From: Tragulus kanchil
Taxonomy: Eukaryota > Chordata > Mammalia > Artiodactyla > Tragulidae
Direction: 5' to 3'
Length of the DNA: 64,000 nucleotides
NCBI GenBank assembly: GCA_022376925.1
Contig: JAIOJX010000004.1
Coordinates: 123,343,123 to 123,407,122, forward strand
Part shown: positions 1 to 11,651 of the stretch, in pieces
Layout: the number at the start of each line of letters is the position of its first letter
Position numbering within the stretch: position 1 is the stretch's first letter
Notes under the pieces: generated by a model
Told to the model about the DNA's origin: nothing
The model's database searches: none
Seen by the model: only the letters and a program-made list of their open reading frames with translations
Position numbers and translations under genes: made by a program

Positions 1-159
1 GACAACGTCTGGCTCATAAAGAAAATGAAACACTATGGATGAAACACAATGAATGGATTCATTGAAGAAGAGAGTGTAAGAGAGCAACTTCTTTGGGGTC
101 TTTTGAGATGTGCCTTTGCCTCCATGGGAGGGGTAGTGGCAGCAGGGTACTGGGACAGA

Positions 160-345
160 CTCAGCTAACACTTACTACATACAACTGCGCTCCAGAACCA
201 GGTATGTATAATGCTCAAGGCAGCCACAGAAGGCAGTCAGTATTATCCCCACTTTATAGATGGGAATGTAAGACTTTCAAGAGGCTAAATGTCTTAAATT
301 CCTTCAGCTAATAAGATATAGAAGTGGGATCTGCACCAGATCTCT
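160..345 (-). mobile_element. MIR SINE fragment (left D1 copy)
   Basis: The stretch has the reverse-oriented MIR layout: a diverged size/position block, then a 'tatccccactttatagatg'-type segment near 244, then an 'aagaggctaaatgtctta' segment. It is heavily diverged, as expected for an ancient tRNA-derived SINE. The second copy is at 1298-1483. Family assignment is by recalled consensus only. Confidence 0.55.
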
Positions 346-448
346 GAAATTCACCACCAGTACATTTCCCACTGCCTTTGTACCACTCTGGTTTTAAATA
401 ATTCAGGGGACCATCAGTAAACAGACTTGAGAAAAAGTAAAAGCATAG

Positions 449-520
449 TTGTGGTTTAGTCTCTAAGTCATGTTCAATTCTTTGCAACCCTGGATTGTAG
501 CCCACTAGGCTCCTCTGTTC
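449..520 (-). mobile_element. Bov-tA SINE, cut off at the D1 junction
   Basis: This is the 3' portion of a minus-strand Bov-tA, reading through the 'tggattgtagcccactagg' core. It ends abruptly at 520, where unrelated sequence begins. The same element is complete at 1587-1794, so the truncation is made by the duplication junction and is not an insertion boundary. Confidence 0.85.
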
Positions 521-829
521 ACTGCGATTGTACCACTTAGGCCTCCCAGGTGAGGTGTTGCCATGGCCCCAGTGGTTTTTCCCTCCATGTTGGCTCCCTT
601 TCCTGTGTGTAACTGCCATCAATGCATTGCAAAAGCCCTGCTACAGAAGGTGTAAGTGGTCTTGGGGGTCCACTGTGCTCTCCACCCGGGGAGCTTGAGA
701 AATATCTAGGTTTCAGCACTCCACCCCAGTCCGAATTCTCTGAGAGGGACTTAGGAATCCCTGCCTTTGATTCCCCAGTTGATTTGTATACTTTTGGGCC
801 CCAACTCTCAGGCAGAATGTGTTGTATGG

Positions 830-1028
830 CAGGGGTCTCCCACCTCCAGCCATAGACCAGCACCTCCTGTCAAATCAGTGGCAGCACTTAATTAGAAATA
901 AAGTGCACAATACATATAATGCACTTGAATCATCCCCAAACCATCCCCCACCCGGTCTTTGGGTCTGTGGAGAAACTTTCCTCCATGAAACTGGTCCCTG
1001 TTGCCTAAAAGGTTGGCGATCACTGCTG
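830..1028 (+). mobile_element. MER1-type hAT-Charlie non-autonomous DNA transposon
   Basis: The terminal sequence 'caggggtctcccacc' at 830 pairs imperfectly with the inverted end 'ttggcgatcactgctg' at 1028. Internal motifs such as 'aaaccatcccccaccc' and 'gaaactggtccctgttgcc' match the MER1 consensus as I recall it. At about 200 bp it is an internally deleted, non-coding element. No clean 8-bp target duplication is visible. The matching left D1 copy would lie upstream of the window. Confidence 0.75.
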
Positions 1029-1297
1029 GATGATAACTACAAGGGGAGAAAGAGCAGAGGTTTTCCTGCCAGAATGAGATCATTAGAGGTGTCCTCTTCA
1101 AAGACAGGATTCATGCTGTGAACGTCAGTGAAATGTAAGACAACGTCTGGCTCATAAAGAAAATGAAACACTATGGATGAAACACAATGAATGGATTCAT
1201 TGAAGAAGAGAGTGTAAGAGAGCAACTTCTTTGGGGTCTTTTGAGATGTGCCTTTGCCTCCATGGGAGGGGTAGTGGCAGCAGGGTACTGGGACAGA

Positions 1298-1483
1298 CTC
1301 AGCTAACACTTACTACATACAACTGCGCTCCAGAACCAGGTATGTATAATGCTCAAGGCAGCCACAGAAGGCAGTCAGTATTATCCCCACTTTATAGATG
1401 GGAATGTAAGACTTTCAAGAGGCTAAATGTCTTAAATTCCTTCAGCTAATAAGATATAGAAGTGGGATCTGCACCAGATCTCT
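1298..1483 (-). mobile_element. MIR SINE fragment (right D1 copy)
   Basis: Identical to the MIR remnant at 160-345, shifted by the D1 period of 1138. It is not an independent insertion. Confidence 0.5.
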
Positions 1484-1586
1484 GAAATTCACCACCAGTA
1501 CATTTCCCACTGCCTTTGTACCACTCTGGTTTTAAATAATTCAGGGGACCATCAGTAAACAGACTTGAGAAAAAGTAAAAGCATAG

Positions 1587-1794
1587 TTGTGGTTTAGTCT
1601 CTAAGTCATGTTCAATTCTTTGCAATCCCATGGATTGTAGCCCACTAGGCTCCTCTGTTCATGGGTTTCTCCAAGCAAGAATACTGGAGTGAGTTGCCAT
1701 TTCCTTATCCAGGGGATCTTATTGACTAAGGGTTGAACCTGCGTCTCCTGCTCAGTAGGTGAATTCTTTACCGCTGAGCCACCTGGGAAGCCCC
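1587..1794 (-). mobile_element. Bov-tA SINE, complete
   Basis: Full reverse-oriented Bov-tA: Bov-A body with 'agaatactggagtgagttg', then the reversed tRNA-Glu head ending 'gagccacctgggaagcccc' at 1794. Bov-tA is ruminant-specific, and this intact copy shows what the truncated copy at 449-520 should have been. Confidence 0.92.
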
Positions 1795-2582
1795 AAAGGA
1801 AAGAGAAGATAGGAAAAAAGAGGTAATGACTCGTGTATTTGGTGAAAAGGAAACATGCAGGCCTTCCCTCTGACCACTTGATAGAACTGTAATAACCCTT
1901 ACAGCAAAGGGGAGTAAAGGAATCTCTCTACACTGGTGACTTATCACCCTTGAAGCTGTAGGTCAACAAACAGGAAATATTCACTTGGTTTGAATGAGAA
2001 CATAAAGTTCCTGTCTTAAGTAAGACATTTATAGGATCGTCAACAATGACAAGTGGTCGGGTCAGCTGTTGAGTTTCACATCTTTCACGGACAGAGCAGC
2101 CTTAATACCCCCTTGAGCAATGGTTCAGCACTGATTCAAGAAGCAATCACTCTCCATTAGAAGCCACAGCTGCCACTTCATATATCAAGCAAGATTTCCT
2201 GGGTGGTCTCTCACCATACCATAATCATTAATGTGACTTTATTTATGGGCTCAGACAGCTCTCAGCACAGAGCAGCATGGTTGTTATCTACTGAGCCAAT
2301 ACAGCTGCATGACATTTGTTACCATGCCCATGATGTAATTTCATAAGCACAATATTAATTCTTTTGTGTTTCACACTGGTGTTTCTGATCAACGCAGGGA
2401 CAGACAGAACAACCCTGGGGCTTAGAACAAGACAAGGGTGGTAGAAGGAGCTGGGGCTTTGGGGCAAGCATTCTGAGTTTGAATCCTTCTCATTTGATTT
2501 TATAAAATAATATACGTTCCTAGAGTTCGATTTTTCTCCAATTCAGTGAAATGAGAATGCAAGAGTTATCATACTGGATTAT
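1795..2582. other. No feature recognised
   Basis: Mixed-composition unique sequence with no recognisable repeat, splice-bounded reading frame or RNA gene. It lies outside all duplication units. Confidence 0.5.
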
Positions 2583-2700
2583 TGTGGTGGTGGAGTTTTG
2601 GTCACTAGGTTGTGTCTGACTCTTGTGACCCCATGAACTGTAGCCCGTCAGGCTCCTCTGTCCATGGGATTTCTCCAGCAAGAATACTGGAGTGGGTTAC
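2583..2700 (-). mobile_element. Bov-tA SINE, partial
   Basis: Reverse-oriented Bov-A body from 'tggtcactaggttgtgtctg' to 'aatactggagtgggttac'. The tRNA-head half is missing. The element stops just before the start of the D2 unit, so the truncation may be old or may reflect assembly. Confidence 0.85.
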
Positions 2701-2807
2701 TGTGAGATAAACTCAAAAAAGTGCCTGCTTAATAATGTTAATTATCTTTCACCCAGGAAACCTGGCTACTGTAATTCACGTACTAGGTTGATATTAATAT
2801 AGTTATT

Positions 2808-2990
2808 ATGATCCTAAGAGCTAATACTTACTGTCAATTCTTGAACAGACCATCTCTCAGACACTATACTCAGAGCTTTGGTGTATTATCTCATTCAGTC
2901 TTTCTAGTAAGTGTTATGAGATGGGGGACTGATGGTATCCTATGGCAAAAATGGGAAAACTTTGACCTAGAGTTGGAAAACACCACGCCT
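2808..2990 (-). mobile_element. MIR SINE fragment (left D2 copy)
   Basis: Reverse MIR layout with 'tattatctcattcagtc' followed by 'aaaaatgggaaaactttgac'. Strongly diverged. The duplicate is at 3891-4073. Confidence 0.5.
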
Positions 2991-3036
2991 AGAAAGTCCC
3001 ATTTCAAAGTTCATACTTTCAATCTGTTTATATCAC

Positions 3037-3240
3037 TGTGCTGTGCTCAGTCTCTTCAGACGTGTCTGACTCTTTGCGACCCTACAGACTATAGCCTGCC
3101 AGGCTCCTAAGTCCATAGGATTTTCTCGGCAAGAATACTGGAGTGGGTTGCCAGGCCCTCCTCCAGGGATGAACCCTATGTCTCTTGTGACTCCTGCACT
3201 GCAGGCAGATTCTGTGTCTCTAAGTCACTGGGGAAGCCCC
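3037..3240 (-). mobile_element. Bov-tA SINE (left D2 copy)
   Basis: Complete reverse Bov-tA from 'gtgctgtgctcagtctcttc' to 'agtcactggggaagcccc'. It interrupts the interval between two MIR fragments. The open frames translated here are SINE artefacts. Confidence 0.92.
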
Positions 3241-3324
3241 TTTATATCACTACTCCCATTATTCTGGAAGAAGAGATCTACAGCAAGCAGATGTACAGAG
3301 GCAGCACCACTCAGTGGTGTGAGC

Positions 3325-3530
3325 AAGGGTACCTGAGTCAGTTTGCCTGGGTTTAAATAGTAACTCAGTACTTAGCTATGTGTGCTTTGAGCAAGTTACT
3401 TATTCTCATGTGCACAATCTCCTTGTTTGTTAAATATAGATAATAGTAGGACTGTTATGAGAATTACTGATTTAAAATATGTAAAGTGTTTAGCACATAG
3501 TAATGTGCTCTAAATACCATTAATAAAGTA
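3325..3530 (+). mobile_element. MIR SINE (left D2 copy)
   Basis: Forward MIR: 'gtttgcctgggtttaaatag', 'gagcaagttacttattctc', then a 'aaatatgtaaagtgtttagc' segment and an 'attaataaag' end. It keeps the tRNA-related head and core in order. The duplicate is at 4408-4613. Confidence 0.75.
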
Positions 3531-3890
3531 TTTCCAGGTGGAAAATTTGATGATGAACGTCTTCAACCCTGGAAGTATAAAGCAATCTGCTCCCCACTCC
3601 CCATTTGTTTCCATGATTACAGACCTTTCCTTATGATTCTGCATCAGATAACTTTGCCAGTGTTTTATGAACTAAAATAATATCTCAATTTCTTCTTAAT
3701 GCAATAACCCATTTTAATAATCCATTTTGGCCTCTGTAACATGAACAGTAGTAAAACTCATTTGGGTTCATGAAATCACCACAGGGTAAGAAAGAGGAGG
3801 AAACAAAAGCTGTAATAATGTTAATTATCTTTCACCCAGGAAACCTGGCTACTGTAATTCACGTACTAGGTTGATATTAATATAGTTATT

Positions 3891-4073
3891 ATGATCCTAA
3901 GAGCTAATACTTACTGTCAATTCTTGAACAGACCATCTCTCAGACACTATACTCAGAGCTTTGGTGTATTATCTCATTCAGTCTTTCTAGTAAGTGTTAT
4001 GAGATGGGGGACTGATGGTATCCTATGGCAAAAATGGGAAAACTTTGACCTAGAGTTGGAAAACACCACGCCT
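3891..4073 (-). mobile_element. MIR SINE fragment (right D2 copy)
   Basis: Copy of 2808-2990 shifted by 1083. Not an independent insertion. Confidence 0.5.
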
Positions 4074-4119
4074 AGAAAGTCCCATTTCAAAGTTCATACT
4101 TTCAATCTGTTTATATCAC

Positions 4120-4323
4120 TGTGCTGTGCTCAGTCTCTTCAGACGTGTCTGACTCTTTGCGACCCTACAGACTATAGCCTGCCAGGCTCCTAAGTCCATA
4201 GGATTTTCTCGGCAAGAATACTGGAGTGGGTTGCCAGGCCCTCCTCCAGGGATGAACCCTATGTCTCTTGTGACTCCTGCACTGCAGGCAGATTCTGTGT
4301 CTCTAAGTCACTGGGGAAGCCCC
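4120..4323 (-). mobile_element. Bov-tA SINE (right D2 copy)
   Basis: Copy of 3037-3240 shifted by 1083, with no visible differences. Count it once in any repeat census. Confidence 0.9.
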
Positions 4324-4407
4324 TTTATATCACTACTCCCATTATTCTGGAAGAAGAGATCTACAGCAAGCAGATGTACAGAGGCAGCACCACTCAGTGG
4401 TGTGAGC

Positions 4408-4613
4408 AAGGGTACCTGAGTCAGTTTGCCTGGGTTTAAATAGTAACTCAGTACTTAGCTATGTGTGCTTTGAGCAAGTTACTTATTCTCATGTGCACAA
4501 TCTCCTTGTTTGTTAAATATAGATAATAGTAGGACTGTTATGAGAATTACTGATTTAAAATATGTAAAGTGTTTAGCACATAGTAATGTGCTCTAAATAC
4601 CATTAATAAAGTA
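4408..4613 (+). mobile_element. MIR SINE (right D2 copy)
   Basis: Copy of 3325-3530 shifted by 1083. Confidence 0.7.
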
Positions 4614-5519
4614 TTTCCAGGTGGAAAATTTGATGATGAACGTCTTCAACCCTGGAAGTATAAAGCAATCTGCTCCCCACTCCCCATTTGTTTCCATGAT
4701 TACAGACCTTTCCTTATGATTCTGCATCAGATAACTTTGCCAGTGTTTTATGAACTAAAATAATATCTCAATTTCTTCTTAATGCAATAACCCATTTTAA
4801 TAATCCATTTTGGCCTCTGTAACATGAACAGTAGTAAAACTCATTTGGGTTCATGAAATCACCACAGGGTAAGAAAAAGAGGAGAGATAAAAACAGTCTT
4901 TAAAAGTAGGCACTCATTAGACCAGAGATCCCATCTGACACGCTAGCTATCTCTACCATAGGCAGACTTTAATATCGAAAATTCATGCTGTAGTAGTGTC
5001 ATCATTTTTAAAGATCTACTTTTAAAGACCGTATTTTCTTTTTAAAAGTCAAAAAACTTGAGCTCAGAATCTGAAGTTTGAAAGCTCAGAATTCCCTCGA
5101 GTTGTAACAACTACCTATGCCACAGTATCTAGTACTTTCGTCTTCTATGTTTGGTATAAGAATGTGAGCAACATTTTACTTAATTCTCACAGCAGAGTTT
5201 ACCAGAGTCTGAACTTTTCTTTGGCCAACAACTCCTGGTTTATGACTTGTAATTTGAAAGGTATGTATCAGCACAGCTACACAATAAAGGAGCACTTACA
5301 GATTTCCCTTTTTAAATAAACTTAAATAAAAACACATACAACTGAACGATGCTCCAGATACTTAAGTATATAGGTCACTTACGGAATTTAAAGCAGTGTT
5401 TTTTTTTCTTTTGTACATTTTTGGGTTAATTTTCTACAAATCAAGACTTTCATTTATGGTTGAAGCAAACACTATCACCTTACAAAGTGTACTGTAAACA
5501 TGTACTGGGACAATGCTTA

Positions 5520-5582
5520 AGGTGTGTGTGTGTCTGTGTGTGTGAGAGAGAAAGAGAGAGAATGAGAAAGAGAATAAGAAGC
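5520..5582. repeat. Compound (GT)n-(GA)n microsatellite, left D3 copy
   Basis: A GT tract with a single C interruption runs into a GA/GAAA tract. The duplicate at about 6625-6694 is 4 bp longer and has two substitutions, a natural length-polymorphic site. Confidence 0.9.
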
Positions 5583-5621
5583 CTCGGGGCAGAGAGAGGA
5601 GAGATTTAGAACAGTTCACTG

Positions 5622-5745
5622 ATTGCCCCTGGTGGTCTGGTGGCTAAGATTCCCTGCTCCCAGTGCAGAGGGCCTGGGTTCAATCTCTGGTCAGGGAACT
5701 AGATCCCACATGCCACAGCTAAGACCTGATGCAGACAAATATATA
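5622..5745 (+). mobile_element. CHR SINE, classical type (left D3 copy)
   Basis: tRNA-derived head 'cccctggtggtctggtggct' with a B-box-like 'gggttcaatctc' and the 'ggtcagggaactagatccca' body typical of the Cetacea-Hippo-Ruminant SINE. It is short, diverged and CpG-poor, so older than the CHR-like elements from 9.7 kb onward. The duplicate is at 6730-6853. Confidence 0.8.
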
Positions 5746-6624
5746 CATAATATTACACAAGAGACAGAAGAGAGAATAGTTCAACATGTCACCCTAAGGA
5801 GTATGGCTCTCCCACTTCTCATAGCTCCAGGACATACTACAGCTCAGCTGAGAGAAAAATGTGCCTCTTGGTCCATGTGTGTCAACTAACTTGTGGCCCC
5901 TGGCCAGCTCTTCTCAGTTCCCTACTGATAAAAGGTTACTATGCACCAAGTCTTCTGTTTCATTCTCAATTCTCATTCTGTTTCATATTCATTCAGTATT
6001 CTTCCTGCATAAGGTATCCACTCAAAATCTGGTTCAGTCTTGAGAATCTGGAGGTTCACTAACTTTTCTAACAATTTTCAAGATGATGGAAGGCCATGGA
6101 AAGACTATCTTTAATAGATCTTACTATTTAAAGACCGTATTTTCTTTTAAAAGTCAAAAACTTGAGCTCAGAATCTGAAGTTTGAAAGCTCAGAATTCCC
6201 TCGAGTTGTAACAACTACCTATGCCACAGTATCTAGTACTTTCGTCTTCTATGTTTGGTATAAGAATGTGAGCAACATTTTACTTAATTCTCACAGCAGA
6301 GTTTACCAGAGTCTGAACTTTTCTTTGGCCAACAACTCCTGGTTTATGACTTGTAATTTGAAAGGTATGTATCAGCACAGCTACACAATAAAGGAGCACT
6401 TACAGATTTCCCTTTTTAAATAAACTTAAATAAAAACACATACAACTGAACGATGCTCCAGATACTTAAGTATATAGGTCACTTACGGAATTTAAAGCAG
6501 TGTTTTTTTTTCTTTTGTACATTTTTGGGTTAATTTTCTACAAATCAAGACTTTCATTTATGGTTGAAGCAAACACTATCACCTTACAAAGTGTACTGTA
6601 AACATGTACTGGGACAATGCTTAA

Positions 6625-6694
6625 GGTGTGTGTGTGTCTGTGTGTGTGAGAGAGAGAGAAAGAGAGAGAAAGAGAAAGAGAATAAGAAACCTCG
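6625..6694. repeat. Compound (GT)n-(GA)n microsatellite, right D3 copy
   Basis: Second version of the tract at 5520-5582. It has one extra GAGA unit and nearby single-base changes, the clearest allele-like difference between duplicate copies in the window. Confidence 0.85.
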
Positions 6695-6729
6695 GGGCAG
6701 AGAGACGAGAGATTTAGAACAGTTCACTG

Positions 6730-6853
6730 ATTGCCCCTGGTGGTCTGGTGGCTAAGATTCCCTGCTCCCAGTGCAGAGGGCCTGGGTTCAATCTCTGGTC
6801 AGGGAACTAGATCCCACATGCCACAGCTAAGACCTGATGCAGACAAATATATA
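6730..6853 (+). mobile_element. CHR SINE, classical type (right D3 copy)
   Basis: Copy of 5622-5745 shifted by 1108. Confidence 0.78.
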
Positions 6854-6892
6854 CATAATATTACACAAGAGACAGAAGAGAGAATAGTTCAA

Positions 6893-9103
6893 CATGTCAC
6901 CCTAAGGAGTATGGCTCTCCCACTTCTCATAGCTCCAGGACATACTACAGCTCAGCTGAGAGAAAAATGTGCCTCTTGGTCCATGTGTGTCAACTAACTT
7001 GTGGCCCCTGGCCAGCTCTTCTCAGTTCCCTACTGATAAAAGGTTACTATGCACCAAGTCTTCTGTTTCATTCTCAATTCTCATTCTGTTTCATATTCAT
7101 TCAGTATTCTTCCTGCATAAGGTATCCACTCAAAATCTGGTTCAGTCTTGAGAATCTGGAGGTTCACTAACTTTTCTAACAATTTTCAAGATGATGGAAG
7201 GCCATGGAAAGACTAGAAATGTGGCTGGGTGGAGTTTGAAGGCTACTTGGGACTAAACCATCATAAAATAGAGACTTTGCCTCTCAGATGTGAACTAGGC
7301 ACTTTAGGGGAACACATCAAAACAGTGTGACTTCAATCATAGGAAGCCCAAGCCTTGGCAACACTTGTGAAAGTCTCGCCAAATCACTCTGAAACAGGAG
7401 GAAAGGGGGCAGGGTACAACCTTTAGGAGAATGATATAGCCATAGGCCAGACAAAGACTGGTTACAACTGACTGGGTCCAAGATGGTGGAAGAGTTGACT
7501 TCCAGTGGACCTTGATCCTCACTATATGCTCACTGTAATATATTAGCACCCACCAGCACCATGACAGTTCTGAGGTCAACCATAAAAGGCCGAAAAGTGG
7601 GCAGTAGCTCAGTTCCTGGAAGTCTCTGTCCTTTCCTCCAAATAATTGGAATAATCCTCCCACTCATTAGCCTATGAAATTACCCAGCCCATAAAAACTA
7701 ACCATGCCATATCTCAAGGTTCTCTCACCTCCTGAGATGGTCCCCCCTCTGCCCGTGGAGTCTGTTTTTTTCTAAACGAATCCACTTCTTACTATAACTT
7801 CATCTCCAAATTCTTTTGAGACAAAGAAGGAACCTCAGACTCACTGGGAACAACTCTAGGGATTCTTACTACTCATACAGGACCCTTTTTAGCTAGGATG
7901 GAGAAATTAGGAAAATCCTTTTGCTTGATCTCTTTTCCTGTTTGATAACTCCACTTTCTTCCAGCAAAGTCCCTATGGAGCAGGTTAGATGGTGGAAGCC
8001 AACATGACCCTAAGGAGTATGGCTCTCCCACTTCTCATAGCTCCAGGACATACTACAGCTCAGCTGAGAGAAAAATGTGCCTCTTGGTCCATGTGTGTCA
8101 ACTAACTTGTGGCCCCTGGCCAGCTCTTCTCAGTTCCCTACTGATAAAAGGTTACTATGCACCAAGTCTTCTGTTTCATTCTCAATTCTCATTCTGTTTC
8201 ATATTCATTCAGTATTCTTCCTGCATAAGGTATCCACTCAAAATCTGGTTCAGTCTTGAGAATCTGGAGGTTCACTAACTTTTCTAACAATTTTCAAGAT
8301 GATGGAAGGCCATGGAAAGACTAGAAATGTGGCTGGGTGGAGTTTGAAGGCTACTTGGGACTAAACCATCATAAAATAGAGACTTTGCCTCTCAGATGTG
8401 AACTAGGCACTTTAGGGGAACACATCAAAACAGTGTGACTTCAATCATAGGAAGCCCAAGCCTTGGCAACACTTGTGAAAGTCTCGCCAAATCACTCTGA
8501 AACAGGAGGAAAGGGGGCAGGGTACAACCTTTAGGAGAATGATATAGCCATAGGCCAGACAAAGACTGGTTACAACTGACTGGGTCCAAGATGGTGGAAG
8601 AGTTGACTTCCAGTGGACCTTGATCCTCACTATATGCTCACTGTAATATATTAGCACCCACCAGCACCATGACAGTTCTGAGGTCAACCATAAAAGGCCG
8701 AAAAGTGGGCAGTAGCTCAGTTCCTGGAAGTCTCTGTCCTTTCCTCCAAATAATTGGAATAATCCTCCCACTCATTAGCCTATGAAATTACCCAGCCCAT
8801 AAAAACTAACCATGCCATATCTCAAGGTTCTCTCACCTCCTGAGATGGTCCCCCCTCTGCCCGTGGAGTCTGTTTTTTTCTAAACGAATCCACTTCTTAC
8901 TATAACTTCATCTCCAAATTCTTTTGAGACAAAGAAGGAACCTCAGACTCACTGGGAACAACTCTAGGGATTCTTACTACTCATACAGGACCCTTTTTAG
9001 CTAGGATGGAGAAATTAGGAAAATCCTTTTTGCTTGATCTCTTTTCCCTGTTTGATAACTCCACTTTCTTCCAGCAAAGTCCCTATGGAGCAGGTTAGAT
9101 GGT
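6893..9103. repeat. Tandem duplication D4, overlapping D3
   Basis: The left copy is 6893-8000 and the right copy 8001-9103, period 1108, which matches D3. Because D3 and D4 overlap, the ~317-bp segment at 6899-7215 is present three times (5791, 6899, 8007). The junction 'ggaagccaacatg' near 7994-8006 looks like two degraded ends. The right copy has two 1-bp insertions near 9030 and 9047. No recognisable repeat lies within the unit. Confidence 0.95.
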
Positions 9104-9254
9104 AAGTCCACACTTCATTCTAAAGAAGGCCTATAACCATTTAAAATCACCTTAGAGTTAGTTAATAAGTTGTAAGCTGGAAATGGCTACCTGCAGTCAC
9201 AAATCTACAATGCCTGGCAGGGTGCTCAAGACAGAGGCTATGTTACACACTTAT

Positions 9255-9450
9255 TTGGGGCTTCCCCAGTGACTCAGACAGTAGAACCCTTCTGCAGTGC
9301 ATGAGATCCAGGCTTGGTCTCTGGTTTGGAAAGATCCCCTGGAGAAGGGAATGACTCCTGACTCCAGTATTCCTGCCTGGAGAAATCCATGGACAGAGAA
9401 GGCTGGAGTCACAAAGAGTCAGACACAACGGACTGAATGATTAACACTTT
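9255..9450 (+). mobile_element. Bov-tA SINE
   Basis: Forward Bov-tA with head 'ggggcttccccagtgactca', the 'agatcccctggagaaggga' segment and a body ending 'cacaaagagtcagacaca'. Moderately diverged, with a decayed B box. It sits in unduplicated sequence between D4 and D5. Confidence 0.9.
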
Positions 9451-9731
9451 TCACTTCAACACACTTCTTTGGGGAATCTGGTTCAGGATCTCAAAAGGAC
9501 AACAACAATTACAGCAATATATTATACTTCAGAAAGAAAGACTTCCGTATGCTCTATAACATCATCTTCACTAAACTCACAGATAGTATCTCAACTATTA
9601 GGAATGGATGTGATTACAAAGTAATAAAACTTAGCATTTTCATTGTTCTGCCAGCATTCATATTTAAATAACATTCCTTTTAAAAGTGAGTATCTTGGGA
9701 AGCTTTAAGTAAATCTCAATGAGGGGGGGCT

Positions 9732-10062
9732 GGGGCTTCCCCTGGTGGTCCAGTGGGTAAGGACACTGCCTTGCAGTGCAAGGGGCGCCGGTTCGATCCC
9801 TGGCCTGGGAAGATCCCGCGTGCCGCGGAGCGGCTGGACCAATGTGTCCAATTACCGAGCCGGAGCTCCGGAGCTCTGGAGCGCATGCGCCCAGAGCCGG
9901 AGCTCTGCAACGACAGACGCCACCGCGATGGGAGGCCCACAGGAGCCAAAGAACAAAGATGGATGAAAATAGAGAAATGAAAGATCAATAGAAGTGGCCC
10001 GCCCACTCCCCTCCCTCCCCAACCCGACCCCTGCCCAAAATAAATAAATAAATAAATCTAAA
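9732..10062 (+). mobile_element. CHR-like tRNA-type SINE, full length with C-rich tail (left D5 copy)
   Basis: The head 'cttcccctggtggtccagtg' holds an A-box-like sequence, and a perfect B box 'ggttcgatccc' lies at 9790-9800. The GC-rich body keeps CpGs ('gtgccgcggagcggctgg', 'gagcgcatgcgcccagag'). A C-rich stretch (9990-10036) follows, then an (AAAT)n tail. The body order resembles CHR SINEs, but the middle is distinctive. The CpG content suggests a recent insertion. The duplicate is at 10829-11159. Confidence 0.88.
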
Positions 10063-10554
10063 AAGAAAAAAAATCCCAATTAGTTTGTTATTACTCAAAG
10101 GGCTTTAAAAACTCTTCCTTGGGAATTATGTTTAGAGTTAAATTAATTTGCGAATCACAAGAAAATCAGTCCTGTTACTTTTTAGTCTGAACCAATCTAA
10201 ATTTAGTAATACAGTGAAAGTTTTTGGAGCAAATAGTTTCCTGATCTGGAACTGGCTAGTGCGGGCATTTTCCTGCCCTTGCTTGCAATTTCCCCAGGCA
10301 ACAGCAGATAACTGGGATAGTGAATATAATGGAAGCATTTAAGTGTCATTGTTGCTCTTTGTAATATTGTCCCTGGTAAATTTCTGTGGCCTCTTAGATG
10401 ACTTTGAATAACACCATGGTGTAGGGAAAATGGGGACAAAATAAATTGTAAGGTTTCAGGTTCAAAGGTCATATCTCCTTTCTGTTCAACCCTTGGCACC
10501 CTGACCATTCACTCCCTGGATCATTTAAGATCGTTTCATGCTTTTAAGAGGGGC

Positions 10555-10589
10555 TCAGTGCATGCAAGTGTGCTCAGTTGCTTCAGTCT
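10555..10589 (-). mobile_element. Bov-tA SINE stub cut at the D5 junction
   Basis: Only the first 35 bases of a reverse Bov-tA remain before the junction at 10589. The element is complete at 11652-11840. Confidence 0.85.
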
Positions 10590-10828
10590 AAAAGGACAAC
10601 AACAATTACAGCAATATATTATACTTCAGAAAGAAAGACTTCCGTATGCTCTATAACATCATCTTCACTAAACTCACAGATAGTATCTCAACTATTAGGA
10701 ATGGATGTGATTACAAAGTAATAAAACTTAGCATTTTCATTGTTCTGCCAGCATTCATATTTAAATAACATTCCTTTTAAAAGTGAGTATCTTGGGAAGC
10801 TTTAAGTAAATCTCAATGAGGGGGGGCT

Positions 10829-11159
10829 GGGGCTTCCCCTGGTGGTCCAGTGGGTAAGGACACTGCCTTGCAGTGCAAGGGGCGCCGGTTCGATCCCTGG
10901 CCTGGGAAGATCCCGCGTGCCGCGGAGCGGCTGGACCAATGTGTCCAATTACCGAGCCGGAGCTCCGGAGCTCTGGAGCGCATGCGCCCAGAGCCGGAGC
11001 TCTGCAACGACAGACGCCACCGCGATGGGAGGCCCACAGGAGCCAAAGAACAAAGATGGATGAAAATAGAGAAATGAAAGATCAATAGAAGTGGCCCGCC
11101 CACTCCCCTCCCTCCCCAACCCGACCCCTGCCCAAAATAAATAAATAAATAAATCTAAA
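10829..11159 (+). mobile_element. CHR-like SINE, full length (right D5 copy)
   Basis: Identical copy of 9732-10062 shifted by 1097. Confidence 0.86.
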
Positions 11160-11651
11160 AAGAAAAAAAATCCCAATTAGTTTGTTATTACTCAAAGGGC
11201 TTTAAAAACTCTTCCTTGGGAATTATGTTTAGAGTTAAATTAATTTGCGAATCACAAGAAAATCAGTCCTGTTACTTTTTAGTCTGAACCAATCTAAATT
11301 TAGTAATACAGTGAAAGTTTTTGGAGCAAATAGTTTCCTGATCTGGAACTGGCTAGTGCGGGCATTTTCCTGCCCTTGCTTGCAATTTCCCCAGGCAACA
11401 GCAGATAACTGGGATAGTGAATATAATGGAAGCATTTAAGTGTCATTGTTGCTCTTTGTAATATTGTCCCTGGTAAATTTCTGTGGCCTCTTAGATGACT
11501 TTGAATAACACCATGGTGTAGGGAAAATGGGGACAAAATAAATTGTAAGGTTTCAGGTTCAAAGGTCATATCTCCTTTCTGTTCAACCCTTGGCACCCTG
11601 ACCATTCACTCCCTGGATCATTTAAGATCGTTTCATGCTTTTAAGAGGGGC

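Larger units (their letters stand above)
1..1660. repeat. Tandem duplication D1 (left copy truncated by window edge)
   Basis: Positions 1-520 recur at 1139-1660 (period 1138) with one small indel in a SINE near 496. The most economical reading is a unit of about 1138 bp: the right copy is 521-1660, and the left copy starts about 618 bp before the window and ends at 520. The left copy stops inside a minus-strand Bov-tA, which the right copy completes to 1794. The junction at 520/521 has no spacer. That the left copy extends upstream of the window is inferred. Confidence 0.85.
2730..4878. repeat. Tandem duplication D2, two copies of a ~1083-bp unit
   Basis: The left copy is 2730-3812 and the right copy 3813-4878, almost base-for-base identical. 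The last ~20 bases of the left copy (3793-3812) look like a deletion-bearing version of the true continuation at 4876-4905. Everything between, including two MIRs and one Bov-tA, occurs twice. Confidence 0.95.
5002..7215. repeat. Tandem duplication D3, two copies of a ~1106-bp unit
   Basis: The left copy is 5002-6107 and the right copy 6108-7215 (period 1108). The first ~23 bases of the right copy (6108-6130) look like a corrupted form of 5002-5023. The copies differ by a 4-bp microsatellite length change near 6650, several substitutions and short homopolymer indels. The last part of the right copy is also the start of the left unit of D4. Confidence 0.95.

Noticed and set aside
9745..11088. 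Repeated 70-96 codon frames
   Set aside because: Translations of the CHR-like SINE on both strands, doubled by D5.
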